Below are positions 1 to 7,535 of a stretch of 33,722 bases of DNA, piece by piece (positions within the stretch are counted from its first letter, which is position 1; every line of letters starts with the position of its first letter). Position numbers and translations under genes: made by a program. The notes beneath the pieces were generated by a model. That model was not told the DNA's origin, ran no database searches, and saw nothing but the letters and a program-made list of their open reading frames with translations. The stretch is from Vulcanimicrobiota bacterium (lineage in GTDB: Bacteria > Vulcanimicrobiota > Vulcanimicrobiia > Vulcanimicrobiales > Vulcanimicrobiaceae), in assembly GCA_003136355.1 (NCBI GenBank), contig PLED01000066.1:1-33722 (forward strand), written 5' to 3'.

Positions 1-272
1 TCCTGGATCGAGTTCATGAACCGCCCCTGGAACAGCGAGCTCGAGCACTCGCCGTACGACGAGTCGATGACTTGCAGCATGATGAGGCCGGGAATTAAAA
101 AAACGGAATATGACATCCCGTGCGGCGCATGCACGCGGCTGCCCAGCGCAACGCCGAAAACGAAAACATACAGCGCCGTCGTGATCATCGGCGGCCAAAT
201 GACTTGATTGATGATCTTGAGGCTGCGCACCATCTCGCGCTTCATCAGCGTGAACATCCCGACCGAGTTCAT
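1..272 (-). CDS. ABC-2 type transporter permease, N-terminal part (runs off the left edge)
   Basis: This is the inner-membrane half of an ABC-2 exporter, of the kind that moves drugs, lipids or polysaccharides outward. About 90 residues are visible. They begin MNSVGMFTLMKREMVRSLK, followed by a hydrophobic helix (IINQVIWPPMITTALYVFVF) and a second near GMSYSVFLIPGLIMLQVIDS. The latter resembles the YadH/NodJ/DrrB family, where a Y-x-x-F-L-x-P-G-L motif opens the second helix. The start codon ATG overlaps the stop of the ATPase gene (ATGA, 269-272), so the two are translationally coupled and very likely form one transporter. The C-terminal two thirds lie outside the window. Family assignment is from motif recognition; the substrate is unknown. 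Confidence 0.82.
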   Translation of the reverse strand, partial: MNSVGMFTLMKREMVRSLKIINQVIWPPMITTALYVFVFGVALGSRVHAPHGMSYSVFLIPGLIMLQVIDSSYGECSSSLFQGRFMNSIQ

Positions 273-1018
273 GAAAGGTCCGCCGGAGAACGCGTGAGCT
301 CCAAGAAGACTTCTTGCAGACCCTTGCCTTTGCGGGTCAGCAGTTCTTGCATCGGTTCTTGCGCAACGAGCTTTCCCGCGCGAATGATGCCAACGTCGCG
401 GCAGAGCCGCTCGGCTTCTTCCAGGTAGTGCGTTGTCAGGAAGATCGTCATGCCTTCGCGATTGAGCTGCTGCAGCAGTTCCCACAGTTCGAGGCGCAAC
501 TCGACGTCCACGCCGGCGGTCGGTTCGTCGAGAATGAGCAGTTGCGGCGAATTAATGAGCGCGCGCGCCAGCGTCAGCCGGCGCTTCTGACCGCCGGATA
601 GCTTCAGGTAATCGAGTTTCGACTTCGAGGCCAATCCGAAACGCTCGAGCAGCATGTCGGCACGTTCGGACACATCGCGCGCGCGAATTCCAAAATACCC
701 CGCCTGATAGATCAGGATGTCGCGAATCGAAAGGTAGCGATCGAAGTTATACTCTTGCGGAGCCAAGCCGATGAAGCGGCGCGCGTCGCGCCACTGCGTG
801 AGATTGTCGTAGCCGAAGACGCGGATCGATCCGCCGTTCAGCCGCGCCAGCCCGACGATCGCGTTAATCGTCGTCGTCTTGCCCGCGCCGTTGGGCCCGA
901 GAAATCCGAAGAAGTCGCCGGCCTTCACTTGCAAACAGACGCCGTCCACGGCGGTGAAGTCACCGTAGCGTTTGACGATATTCGTAATTTCGAGCGCTAA
1001 GGGATGAGCGATTTTAAT
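269..1018 (-). CDS. ABC transporter ATP-binding protein (ABC-2/CcmA-type exporter ATPase)
   Basis: This is the ATPase that powers the coupled ABC-2 permease. All nucleotide-binding motifs are present in order: Walker A GPNGAGKTTT, a Q-loop (GLAPQEYNF), the signature LSGGQKRRLTLARAL, Walker B LLILDEPTAGVD and the switch histidine in LTTHYLEEAERL. Homology to the family begins at about LALEITNIVKRYGDF, giving roughly 250 residues, normal for the family. The start is unresolved. No ATG, GTG or TTG lies in frame near the conserved N-terminus. The nearest ATG is at 1240, deep inside the upstream phosphoesterase gene, and would add 74 Arg-rich residues of shadow sequence. I give an ATT at 1018 as a placeholder; ATC at 1012 is equally possible. 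The start overlaps the 3' end of the phosphoesterase gene (stop at 997-999), which fits translational coupling. Confidence 0.88.
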   Translation of the reverse strand: MKIAHPLALEITNIVKRYGDFTAVDGVCLQVKAGDFFGFLGPNGAGKTTTINAIVGLARLNGGSIRVFGYDNLTQWRDARRFIGLAPQEYNFDRYLSIRDILIYQAGYFGIRARDVSERADMLLERFGLASKSKLDYLKLSGGQKRRLTLARALINSPQLLILDEPTAGVDVELRLELWELLQQLNREGMTIFLTTHYLEEAERLCRDVGIIRAGKLVAQEPMQELLTRKGKGLQEVFLELTRSPADLS

Positions 1019-1749
1019 CGTTTGTACCGGTGACGGCGCAGCGTCGTGATCAGATCCGATGAGCCGGGAATTCCGCAGTCGGCGAGCTGCGTCGCGACTT
1101 TCTTGACGTCGAACGCGGCGCGGCGGTGCCGCACTTCCCAGCCGCCGGAGCGCTCGGTGAAAATCGCATAACCCGCCCGCGGGTCGCCGTCCTTCGGTAA
1201 GCCTGCCGAAGAGACGTTGACGAGCATCTTGCCGCGCCACATCCGTACGTACGGAATGTGCAAATGGCCGAATGCGATCGTCCCCGCTGGCTCGGCGCCG
1301 ATCAGCCGCTCGAGTACGTCGTCTTCCGCGCCCGGCCAGAGATGCTCGTTATCGCTCGTCGGATTCGCATGAACCACGAGCAGCTGATTCTCTTCGCTTC
1401 CAAAGCGCAGCGAAAACGGAAGCGCGCGCAGCCACGAGACCAACTTCTCGCCGATCTCTTTACGCTGCCACTCGAGCTGTTTGCGATCGGCCGCATCGGC
1501 GCCGTCCATCTCGTCTTCGGATTGTGCGCCGATGTATCGGTCGGTATTTCCGCGCAAACACTGCGCGCCGATCTCGTGGAGGCGCTGCAGCACCTTCTTT
1601 GGCTTAGGGCCATCCATGCAGAGATCGCCTGCCGCCACCACAATGTCGGCACCGCCTTGCGCCTGCAGGTCGGCTAAGCACGCTTCGAGCCCCATGAGGT
1701 TTCCGTGAATGTCGGAAACAATCGCAATGCGCAGTTGTTTTTTAGCCAC
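997..1749 (-). CDS. calcineurin-like metallophosphoesterase (YfcE/MJ0936-like)
   Basis: This is a 250-residue binuclear-metal phosphoesterase; relatives hydrolyse phosphodiesters or cyclic nucleotides in the cytoplasm. All family motifs are visible: D-x-H at D13/H15 (VSDIHGN), GD at 41-42 (VAAGDLCMDGP), GN-D at 67-70 (LRGNTD), a metal histidine at H127 (LLVVHANPT) and the G-H-x-H motif at 161-164 (FGHLHIPY). The start is a GTG that overlaps the end of the upstream gene by eight bases (GTGGCTAA). There is no signal peptide. Its substrate cannot be read from the sequence. Neighbours are a DDAH-fold protein upstream and an ABC exporter downstream, neither of which suggests one. Confidence 0.88.
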   Translation of the reverse strand: MAKKQLRIAIVSDIHGNLMGLEACLADLQAQGGADIVVAAGDLCMDGPKPKKVLQRLHEIGAQCLRGNTDRYIGAQSEDEMDGADAADRKQLEWQRKEIGEKLVSWLRALPFSLRFGSEENQLLVVHANPTSDNEHLWPGAEDDVLERLIGAEPAGTIAFGHLHIPYVRMWRGKMLVNVSSAGLPKDGDPRAGYAIFTERSGGWEVRHRRAAFDVKKVATQLADCGIPGSSDLITTLRRHRYKRLKSLIP

Positions 1750-2575
1750 GTTTTAAATCGATTGCAAGCACGGACGGAGTCAATCCGATGCGTCCGAAAT
1801 CGTAAAGGTCGATGGCATCTACGCGCGTTCCCGCTGCCCGCAGCGCATCGATGACGCTGGGGAAACGCACGTCCGCAATCACGTGGCGGTAACCCAGGTT
1901 CAAGACTCCGGCGCCGAATTCGTCTCCGCGCTCGACCGCAATCGTTTCGAATCCGGAGAACAGCGAGCGGTCCAGGCGCTCCGTGGCGATGACCAACTCC
2001 TCATCTGAAAGCACGCCGCAAACGGCGCGCAGCGAAGGAACGCCCGCGGCCAATGGCACCTCAACCGGCCTACATCCGTGCGCTTGCGCGATCCGCGCGA
2101 ACCCGTCACGTCCGAGCGCATTGCTGCGGCGGCTCACGCCGATGAACGCCGTCTTGCCGGCCAGCACGACGTCGCTTCCATCCAGCAGCCCCGGCGCCGA
2201 AAGATGTGCCGCTATTGGCACGTCACGCTTTTCAAACTCGGCTTCGATCCAGGCGGCTTCCGCGCGGCGCGCCGGCGACGACGGCCGCATGATTGCGGCG
2301 CCCGATTCAAAGACGACTGCCACATCGGCTACCGCGCTCGCCAGCGGATCGTCCGAAGAGTTTTGCAATTCGACAACGTCGCATCCGAAAAACCGCAGCG
2401 TCTTTGCGAAAACTCCAAGTTCGGCCAGCGCGCGGGTATGCACGGCGTTCGGTTCGCCTTGCAGCGGCCGCGCATTTTCGATCGCCTTCGACGGCATCAC
2501 GATAAGCGCGCGCCGCAGAGCGGCCGCCGGGCTGACGATGAGGCGCGGGCCGTAGTCGACGGCGTGCTCGCTCAT
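1742..2575 (-). CDS. DDAH/amidinotransferase-fold protein lacking the catalytic Cys and His
   Basis: The 277-residue protein resembles dimethylarginine dimethylaminohydrolase. It has the central VADVAVVFESGAAIMRPSS stretch followed by R-R-x-E (103-106), a GLLDGSDVV loop (129-137), GVSRRSN (146-152), and a C-terminal GRIGLTPSVLAIDL strand. In active DDAH the C-terminal strand reads roughly G-x-T-C-x-S-L, with the nucleophilic cysteine; here Pro267 sits at that place. The catalytic histidine, usually in an L-H-L-K context, aligns by eye with Ser181 in VPSLRAV. The Asp/Glu and Arg substrate loops are partly kept. I infer either a pseudoenzyme, perhaps binding arginine-like ligands, or a divergent chemistry. 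It overlaps the upstream phosphoesterase gene by four bases (ATGA) and the downstream one by eight, so it is expressed with them. Fold call fairly sure; loss of catalysis rests on a manual alignment. Confidence 0.72.
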   Translation of the reverse strand: MSEHAVDYGPRLIVSPAAALRRALIVMPSKAIENARPLQGEPNAVHTRALAELGVFAKTLRFFGCDVVELQNSSDDPLASAVADVAVVFESGAAIMRPSSPARRAEAAWIEAEFEKRDVPIAAHLSAPGLLDGSDVVLAGKTAFIGVSRRSNALGRDGFARIAQAHGCRPVEVPLAAGVPSLRAVCGVLSDEELVIATERLDRSLFSGFETIAVERGDEFGAGVLNLGYRHVIADVRFPSVIDALRAAGTRVDAIDLYDFGRIGLTPSVLAIDLKRG

Positions 2576-5337
2576 TTGCGGTCCTCTCCAACAACGCGCA
2601 GAGCCGCCGCGTAGAGCGCGTGCTGCGCGGCTTCATACGCAGCCGCGCCGGTCGCTCCGCGCTGAGCCGCGAGTTTGTCGGCTTGGCGCGAAAGATCGAT
2701 CAGGCGTGCCGATCGCTGCACGTCGGCGTCGGGCCCGCTTTGGTCGGTATACGCGAGCAATGCGGCGATGCGCCGCCCTTCGGCGCTGGCCGTCTGCGTG
2801 GGAACCGGAATCGCATTGTATGGCGCGGCATCGGCGGAGGACGCGGTAAAGAAATCGGCCATGTCGGTCGCCAGCAAATCGCCGAGCGAAAGCGCCGGCA
2901 GTCCGAGCAGCTCTTCTTCCGTTTTTAAAATGCTCACCGTGGAAAGATGCACCGAACCCGTGTAGTGGCGGCGCGCATACGGTGAGACGACGATTCCATA
3001 GAGCCGGTGCTCGCTGACGTGATCGCGTGAACTCTGCGCGTCGTCGGGCGTAATAAAAATCGCGGTTGAATCCCATTCGGGCTGATGACTGATGAAATCG
3101 ACGATCGCTCCGAGCGCGCGGTCGCCGTCGGCGACTTCTTCAGGTATCGGCGGGATGTTCGGGCCTACCCCGGCGTGATCGCTCGGCAGCCAAATGTAGG
3201 TGAAGTCCGGCATCGGCTGATTGCGGAAATCGTTGATATATTCGTTGGCACGCCGGACGTCGCGAATACGCAAATTCCAGCCCGGATAGTTCAAATCAAT
3301 GTGATCTTTCAGCGCTGCGGGCGCGAGGGTATTGAGCGAATACAAGCCGCCCAAGCCGCTGGTCGGCGCGCTTTGATCGTTCATGCCGCGAAAGTTCGGA
3401 TCGTCCGACCGCGGATCCGGCGCGCCGCCCTGATCGTAACCCGATAAGCGGACCAAATCTCCGTAGTCGCGGTACGAAATCCCGCCGCGCGCCGCATTGT
3501 TAAAAATATACCCCGCGCGCGGATAATCCTCAACGTCTTCGTTCTTGTAAACGAACGGGTAGCGCCCGTTTTTTACCAGCAAGGTTTTCTCGGAGTACGA
3601 GCTCGCAATTCCCGCGGTTGCAAATTGATGCCCGGCGTCGGACTCATCGCCGTCGGCATACATATTTACCGCCACCGCGAAATCCCGCGCGAGTTGATGG
3701 AGATTGGGTGTGACGTCCCGTCCGAAAGAAACCAGCGACGGATCGCCTTTGCCATACGGCTGCCCTTGCGCGTCGGTGAGGTCGCCGAGCACGGCATCGT
3801 ACGTCTTGTTCTCTTCCAGAATGAAGACGACGTGCTTGATGAACGTACTGCGTTGTAGCGAGCGCAGGGGCGGGACCATCGTATTCGGCGGCGGATTGCG
3901 AGGCACACGCGTGTATTTCAGCGTCGAAAGCGTGGTTGCCATCAGCGGTAATTTGCGCAGATCGACCTTTTCCAGCGTGGCCCAGACGACGTTGCTGTCT
4001 TGGAGCACTTGCAGAACGCGCCCGTTGGACATGTGCGTTGGAACGGCCCCTTCAAAATTCGGCTCCTGCCCGAAGCCTCTGGCATTTGCGACGTAGAGGT
4101 AACGGCCGTCGCGGGAAAGTGCGAGTGCCGTGGGATACCAGCCGGTCGGAATCAGCCCTAAGCGATGCAGCCGCGATGGCACCTTTGCATCGAGCACGGC
4201 CACCGCATTGAGTCCGGCAAGCGCAACGTAGACGCGCTTGCCGTCGGCGCTCGTGACAATGGCGTTGGGCTGCATACCGTACGGCGCCTTATCGAAGAGG
4301 CGCAGCTCGATGCCGCCCACGACGCGCGGCACGCCGAGCAAATCGACGACGGCTACGCGATCGACGTTCGTCATGCAGACGTAAGCGTAGCGGCCGTTTT
4401 TAGAAATGGCGATCGCGGTGGGCTGCGCGCCGCCCACGTTTTGCACGCCGTCAGGTACGCCGTCAAGACTGAGCGTTCCGATCGCAGGACCGGCAATCAC
4501 ACCGGTAGCGGAAAGCGGAAGCACCGTCAGCGACTGCGCGTATTGCGGCGCAGCGGCGACGTTTGCAAACTGCGGATAGCGCACCAGATCCGGAAGATTC
4601 TCGTAGATGGAAAGACCGGGATTGGTGACGTACAACCGGCGCCCCGCAACCGCCGCACCATACGGAAAATATCCCACGGCAAAAGGCGGCCCATCGTGCA
4701 AGCGCCGGCGCGTTAGAACGTCGACGTCGGTCACCGCATTCCCGAGGTTGTTCACCACGTAGACGATGCGATGATCGGGCGAAAGTACGATCGAGCCGGG
4801 AAAGGCGCGGTTCATGTTGGCGTAAAGCGGTTTGCTCGGCATGGGAAGCGGCGGCATCGTCTGCAGCGGCGGCGCATCTTGCTGCAACTTGCCGGCCGGA
4901 TCCAAATGAAAGAAATAGATCGTATCGTTTCCGCCGCCGGACGCGATCACCAGCGTCTGTCCGGGATGCGCCGGATCGTTTAACGCGACGACCCCCAAGA
5001 AGAGTTTGATGTCTTTTGCCGTGTAGTTGTCGGTGACGGACATCGTCGCGGTATTGACGACGGTCAGCGAATAGCCGCCATGCACTTGTGTGTAGCGGCT
5101 GATCGCAGTGCTTTCCCGTTCGTCATCGTTAGTGACGATCGCATATTTTCCGTCGGGCGAGAGTACAACGCCCAGCGCGTTCATGCCCACCACGACGCTG
5201 CGGCCAACCGGCGCGACAGATCGGCCGTTCGGCAAGATCACGTTGTAGGGATTATTCGGGTTGGCAGCTCCGGCGATACGATTGCCGGCAGGCGCTGAAT
5301 ACAGGGTCAGCGCGAGGGCGAGAAGCGTCAGGGGCAC
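2572..5337 (-). CDS. secreted beta-propeller (YncE-like) / phosphoesterase fusion protein
   Basis: The 921-residue exported protein has two parts. Residues about 30-480 form a YVTN/YncE-type propeller with repeated blades such as LSPDGKYAIVTNDD (59-72), LSPDHRIVYVVNN and LSRDGRYLYVAN (407-418). Residues about 497-860 are a phosphoesterase/phospholipase C-acid phosphatase domain (PF04185 type). It opens with FIKHVVFILEENKTYDAVLG (499-518), where Glu509, Asn510 and Thr512 belong to the metal/nucleophile site. Further motifs are TPNLHQLA (543-550), the ADGDESDAGH motif (561-570) and ITPDDAQSSRDHVSEHR (762-778). The first 15 residues are hydrophobic and look like a signal peptide, but lack the usual positive N-terminus; the start is a GTG and no better one exists before the upstream stop. 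A stretch rich in Ala and Gln at 855-915 ends the protein. The substrate is a phosphate ester, identity unknown. It follows the response regulator gene by 49 bases. Confidence 0.86.
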   Translation of the reverse strand: MPLTLLALALTLYSAPAGNRIAGAANPNNPYNVILPNGRSVAPVGRSVVVGMNALGVVLSPDGKYAIVTNDDERESTAISRYTQVHGGYSLTVVNTATMSVTDNYTAKDIKLFLGVVALNDPAHPGQTLVIASGGGNDTIYFFHLDPAGKLQQDAPPLQTMPPLPMPSKPLYANMNRAFPGSIVLSPDHRIVYVVNNLGNAVTDVDVLTRRRLHDGPPFAVGYFPYGAAVAGRRLYVTNPGLSIYENLPDLVRYPQFANVAAAPQYAQSLTVLPLSATGVIAGPAIGTLSLDGVPDGVQNVGGAQPTAIAISKNGRYAYVCMTNVDRVAVVDLLGVPRVVGGIELRLFDKAPYGMQPNAIVTSADGKRVYVALAGLNAVAVLDAKVPSRLHRLGLIPTGWYPTALALSRDGRYLYVANARGFGQEPNFEGAVPTHMSNGRVLQVLQDSNVVWATLEKVDLRKLPLMATTLSTLKYTRVPRNPPPNTMVPPLRSLQRSTFIKHVVFILEENKTYDAVLGDLTDAQGQPYGKGDPSLVSFGRDVTPNLHQLARDFAVAVNMYADGDESDAGHQFATAGIASSYSEKTLLVKNGRYPFVYKNEDVEDYPRAGYIFNNAARGGISYRDYGDLVRLSGYDQGGAPDPRSDDPNFRGMNDQSAPTSGLGGLYSLNTLAPAALKDHIDLNYPGWNLRIRDVRRANEYINDFRNQPMPDFTYIWLPSDHAGVGPNIPPIPEEVADGDRALGAIVDFISHQPEWDSTAIFITPDDAQSSRDHVSEHRLYGIVVSPYARRHYTGSVHLSTVSILKTEEELLGLPALSLGDLLATDMADFFTASSADAAPYNAIPVPTQTASAEGRRIAALLAYTDQSGPDADVQRSARLIDLSRQADKLAAQRGATGAAAYEAAQHALYAAALRVVGEDRK

Positions 5338-5386
5338 CTGACGTGGGTTACGGACGCTTGGAGAGGCTCACCTGCCGCCGGCCGCG

Positions 5387-6079
5387 TCACTGAGAATCGA
5401 GGCGATATCCGATGCCGCGGACGCTCGCGATTTCTAACGGTGCTTCGACTTCCGACATTTTTTTGCGCAGTGCCGCAATGTGCACGTCGACGACGCGCGT
5501 GGGCACGCCGGAGGTGTCGTTCCAGACCTGTTCGAGAATCTGCGCGCGCGTCAGCAACCGCCCTTCGCCTTCGGCCAAAAACCAGAGCAGCCGGAATTCT
5601 AGCGCCGTCAGCGTGATCGTCCGGTCGTCATAGTTAAGCGTGTGAAAGTCGCGCACCAGATTCGCGCTTCCGATTTGCAATACGCCGGCGTCGTCTTTTT
5701 TCTGCAGATACTTTTCGCGCCGCCGTAAGAAGCTGGCGACGCGCGCCACGAGTTCGTTTCCAGAAAATGGCTTGGTGATGTAATCGTCGGCGCCGAGTCC
5801 GAGTCCGAGCAACACGTCCTGCTCGCGCGAATGTCCGCTGACCATCAGGATGAACGCGCTGGTCGTATTCGAAAGCGTAGTGCAAACGTCGAGACCGGAG
5901 ATATCCGGCAACCCGATGTCCAGGATGACCGCATCAGGCTTGTACGAATCGGCGAGCTCGAGGCCTTGCACACCGCTGGCAGTCACGCGAACTTCGTAGC
6001 CGGCCCGTTCGAGCACGGCTTGCTCGAGTTTGGAGACCTCTTCGTCATCTTCGATGACGAGAATGCGCGCTAATGCCAC
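5387..6079 (-). CDS. OmpR/PhoB-family response regulator (orphan)
   Basis: A 230-residue DNA-binding response regulator. The receiver domain (4-118) has the acidic pair D11/D12, phospho-acceptor D54 (VILDIGLPD), S81 at the switch position and K103 in YITKPFS. The winged-helix effector domain (about 132-228) includes LTALEFRLLWFLAEGEGRLL, RVVDVHIAALRKKM and the terminal RGIGYRL, all typical of OmpR/PhoB. It starts with GTG and overlaps the malic enzyme stop by ten bases. No histidine kinase gene lies beside it, so its partner must be elsewhere. Co-transcription with envelope peptidases and a secreted phosphoesterase suggests, but does not show, an envelope or phosphate response. Confidence 0.92.
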   Translation of the reverse strand: MALARILVIEDDEEVSKLEQAVLERAGYEVRVTASGVQGLELADSYKPDAVILDIGLPDISGLDVCTTLSNTTSAFILMVSGHSREQDVLLGLGLGADDYITKPFSGNELVARVASFLRRREKYLQKKDDAGVLQIGSANLVRDFHTLNYDDRTITLTALEFRLLWFLAEGEGRLLTRAQILEQVWNDTSGVPTRVVDVHIAALRKKMSEVEAPLEIASVRGIGYRLDSQ

Positions 6080-7497
6080 TGAGCAGGTTCGCCTTCGCTC
6101 AAAACGCCCCGGCGCGCTACTCCTTCCTCAACCGCCGCCGATGCGACGGCTTTCGCAACAGTTTCGACGACGCGGGAATCAAAGACGCTCGGCAAGATGT
6201 ACTCGGAGCTGCACTCGTCACCGACGATCGAGGCGATCGCGTGCGCGGCGGCAAGTTTCATTTTGTCGGTGATGCGGCGAGCGCGCGAATCGAGCGCGCC
6301 GCGGAATATTCCGGGAAATGCCAGCAAATTGTTGACTTGGTTCGGGAAATCCGAACGCCCCGTCGCGATGACGCCGACGTACGGTTCCGCGACGTCGGGC
6401 ATGATTTCCGGCGTGGGATTGGCCATCGCGAGCACGATCGGATCGCGCGCCATTCCGCGGATGTCTTCGGGTTTGAGAATGCCCGGCGCCGAAACGCCGA
6501 TGAAGACGTCCGAGCCTTTGAGCACTTCGGCGAGCGAACCCCGGCGGTTTTCGCGGTTGGTGTTCTCCGCCAGCCACCGCCAGTGAGAGTTTTCGTAACG
6601 GTCGGTGCGGTTGAGCGCGCCCGGACGGTCGACCGGGATGACGTCGCGCACTCCCGCTTCGAGCAGCATCTTAATCGTAGCGGTGCCGGCGGCGCCGCTG
6701 CCTGCCACGACGATTTGCAGATCGCTCATCTCTTTGCCGACGACGCGCGATGCGTTGATGAGCGCGGCTAGAATCACGACGGCAGTACCGTGCTGATCGT
6801 CGTGCATCACGGGAATATCCAGCGCTTCGATCAGCCGCTCCTCGATCTCGAAGCAGCGGGGTGCCGATATATCTTCGAGATTTATTCCGCCGAATACCGG
6901 CGCGATGTGCACGACGGTATCCACGATCTCGTCCACGTCTTTGGTGTCGAGGCAAATCGGGAAAGCATCGATGCCGGCGAACTGCTTGAACAGCATCGCT
7001 TTGCCTTCCATCACGGGAAGTGCGCCGAACGGGCCGATGTCGCCCAATCCCAACACCGCCGTGCCGTCGGTCACGACCGCGACCGAGTTGCGCTTGATAG
7101 AAAGGTTGAACGCTTTGCTCGGGTCGGCGGCGATCGCCATGGAAACGCGCGCAACGCCGGGCGTGTAGACGGTCGAGAGATCCTGACGCGTCTTGATCGG
7201 AATCTTCGGTTCGACGGTGATCTTGCCGCCGAGGTGCGCGAGAAACGTGCTGTCGGAAACGAAGACGACATTCACGCCGTCGAGCGCTTCGACTGCTTCG
7301 CGCACGGATTTGCCGATCGATTCGGAGCTGACGTTGACGGTCACGTCGCGCACGACGGTCGTTTTTCCGGGCGCGCGCATATCGACGGCCGAGATCACTC
7401 CGCCGGCGTCGCCGATCGCAGCCGCGAGCTGGCTGAACGCGCCTGGGCTCTTGGGCATCTCGACCCGCATGATCAGAGCGAAGCTAATCGGAACCAT
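6070..7497 (-). CDS. NAD(P)-dependent malic enzyme with N-terminal ACT domain
   Basis: This cytoplasmic enzyme oxidatively decarboxylates malate to pyruvate, feeding gluconeogenic or NAD(P)H pools. Residues 4-84 form an ACT regulatory domain (PKSPGAFSQLAAAIGDAGG), followed by the malic N-domain with the catalytic tyrosine Y111 (LSTVYTPGVA) and lysine K166 (PVMEGKAMLFK). Metal-binding acids are in NLEDISAPRCFEIE (E208/D209) and D234 (MHDDQHGTA). The Rossmann motif VVAGSGAAGTA (264-274) follows. I chose ATG 7497 because GGAGGT sits three bases upstream and family homology begins there, giving 475 residues. A TTG at 7539 would overlap the upstream stop by four bases (TTGA) and add 14 residues without homology. 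ACT fusion suggests allosteric control by an amino acid or related small ligand. Confidence 0.93.
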   Translation of the reverse strand: MVPISFALIMRVEMPKSPGAFSQLAAAIGDAGGVISAVDMRAPGKTTVVRDVTVNVSSESIGKSVREAVEALDGVNVVFVSDSTFLAHLGGKITVEPKIPIKTRQDLSTVYTPGVARVSMAIAADPSKAFNLSIKRNSVAVVTDGTAVLGLGDIGPFGALPVMEGKAMLFKQFAGIDAFPICLDTKDVDEIVDTVVHIAPVFGGINLEDISAPRCFEIEERLIEALDIPVMHDDQHGTAVVILAALINASRVVGKEMSDLQIVVAGSGAAGTATIKMLLEAGVRDVIPVDRPGALNRTDRYENSHWRWLAENTNRENRRGSLAEVLKGSDVFIGVSAPGILKPEDIRGMARDPIVLAMANPTPEIMPDVAEPYVGVIATGRSDFPNQVNNLLAFPGIFRGALDSRARRITDKMKLAAAHAIASIVGDECSSEYILPSVFDSRVVETVAKAVASAAVEEGVARRGVLSEGEPAQWH

Positions 7498-7535
7498 CGC
7501 ACCTCCGTTTCGGCCCGGCCTTGCAAGCGCCCCGC

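Noticed and set aside
1016-1240. N-terminal extension of the ABC ATPase to the ATG at 1240
   Set aside because: The added 74 residues are Arg-rich, lack homology and overlap the phosphoesterase gene, whose own C-terminus is convincing.
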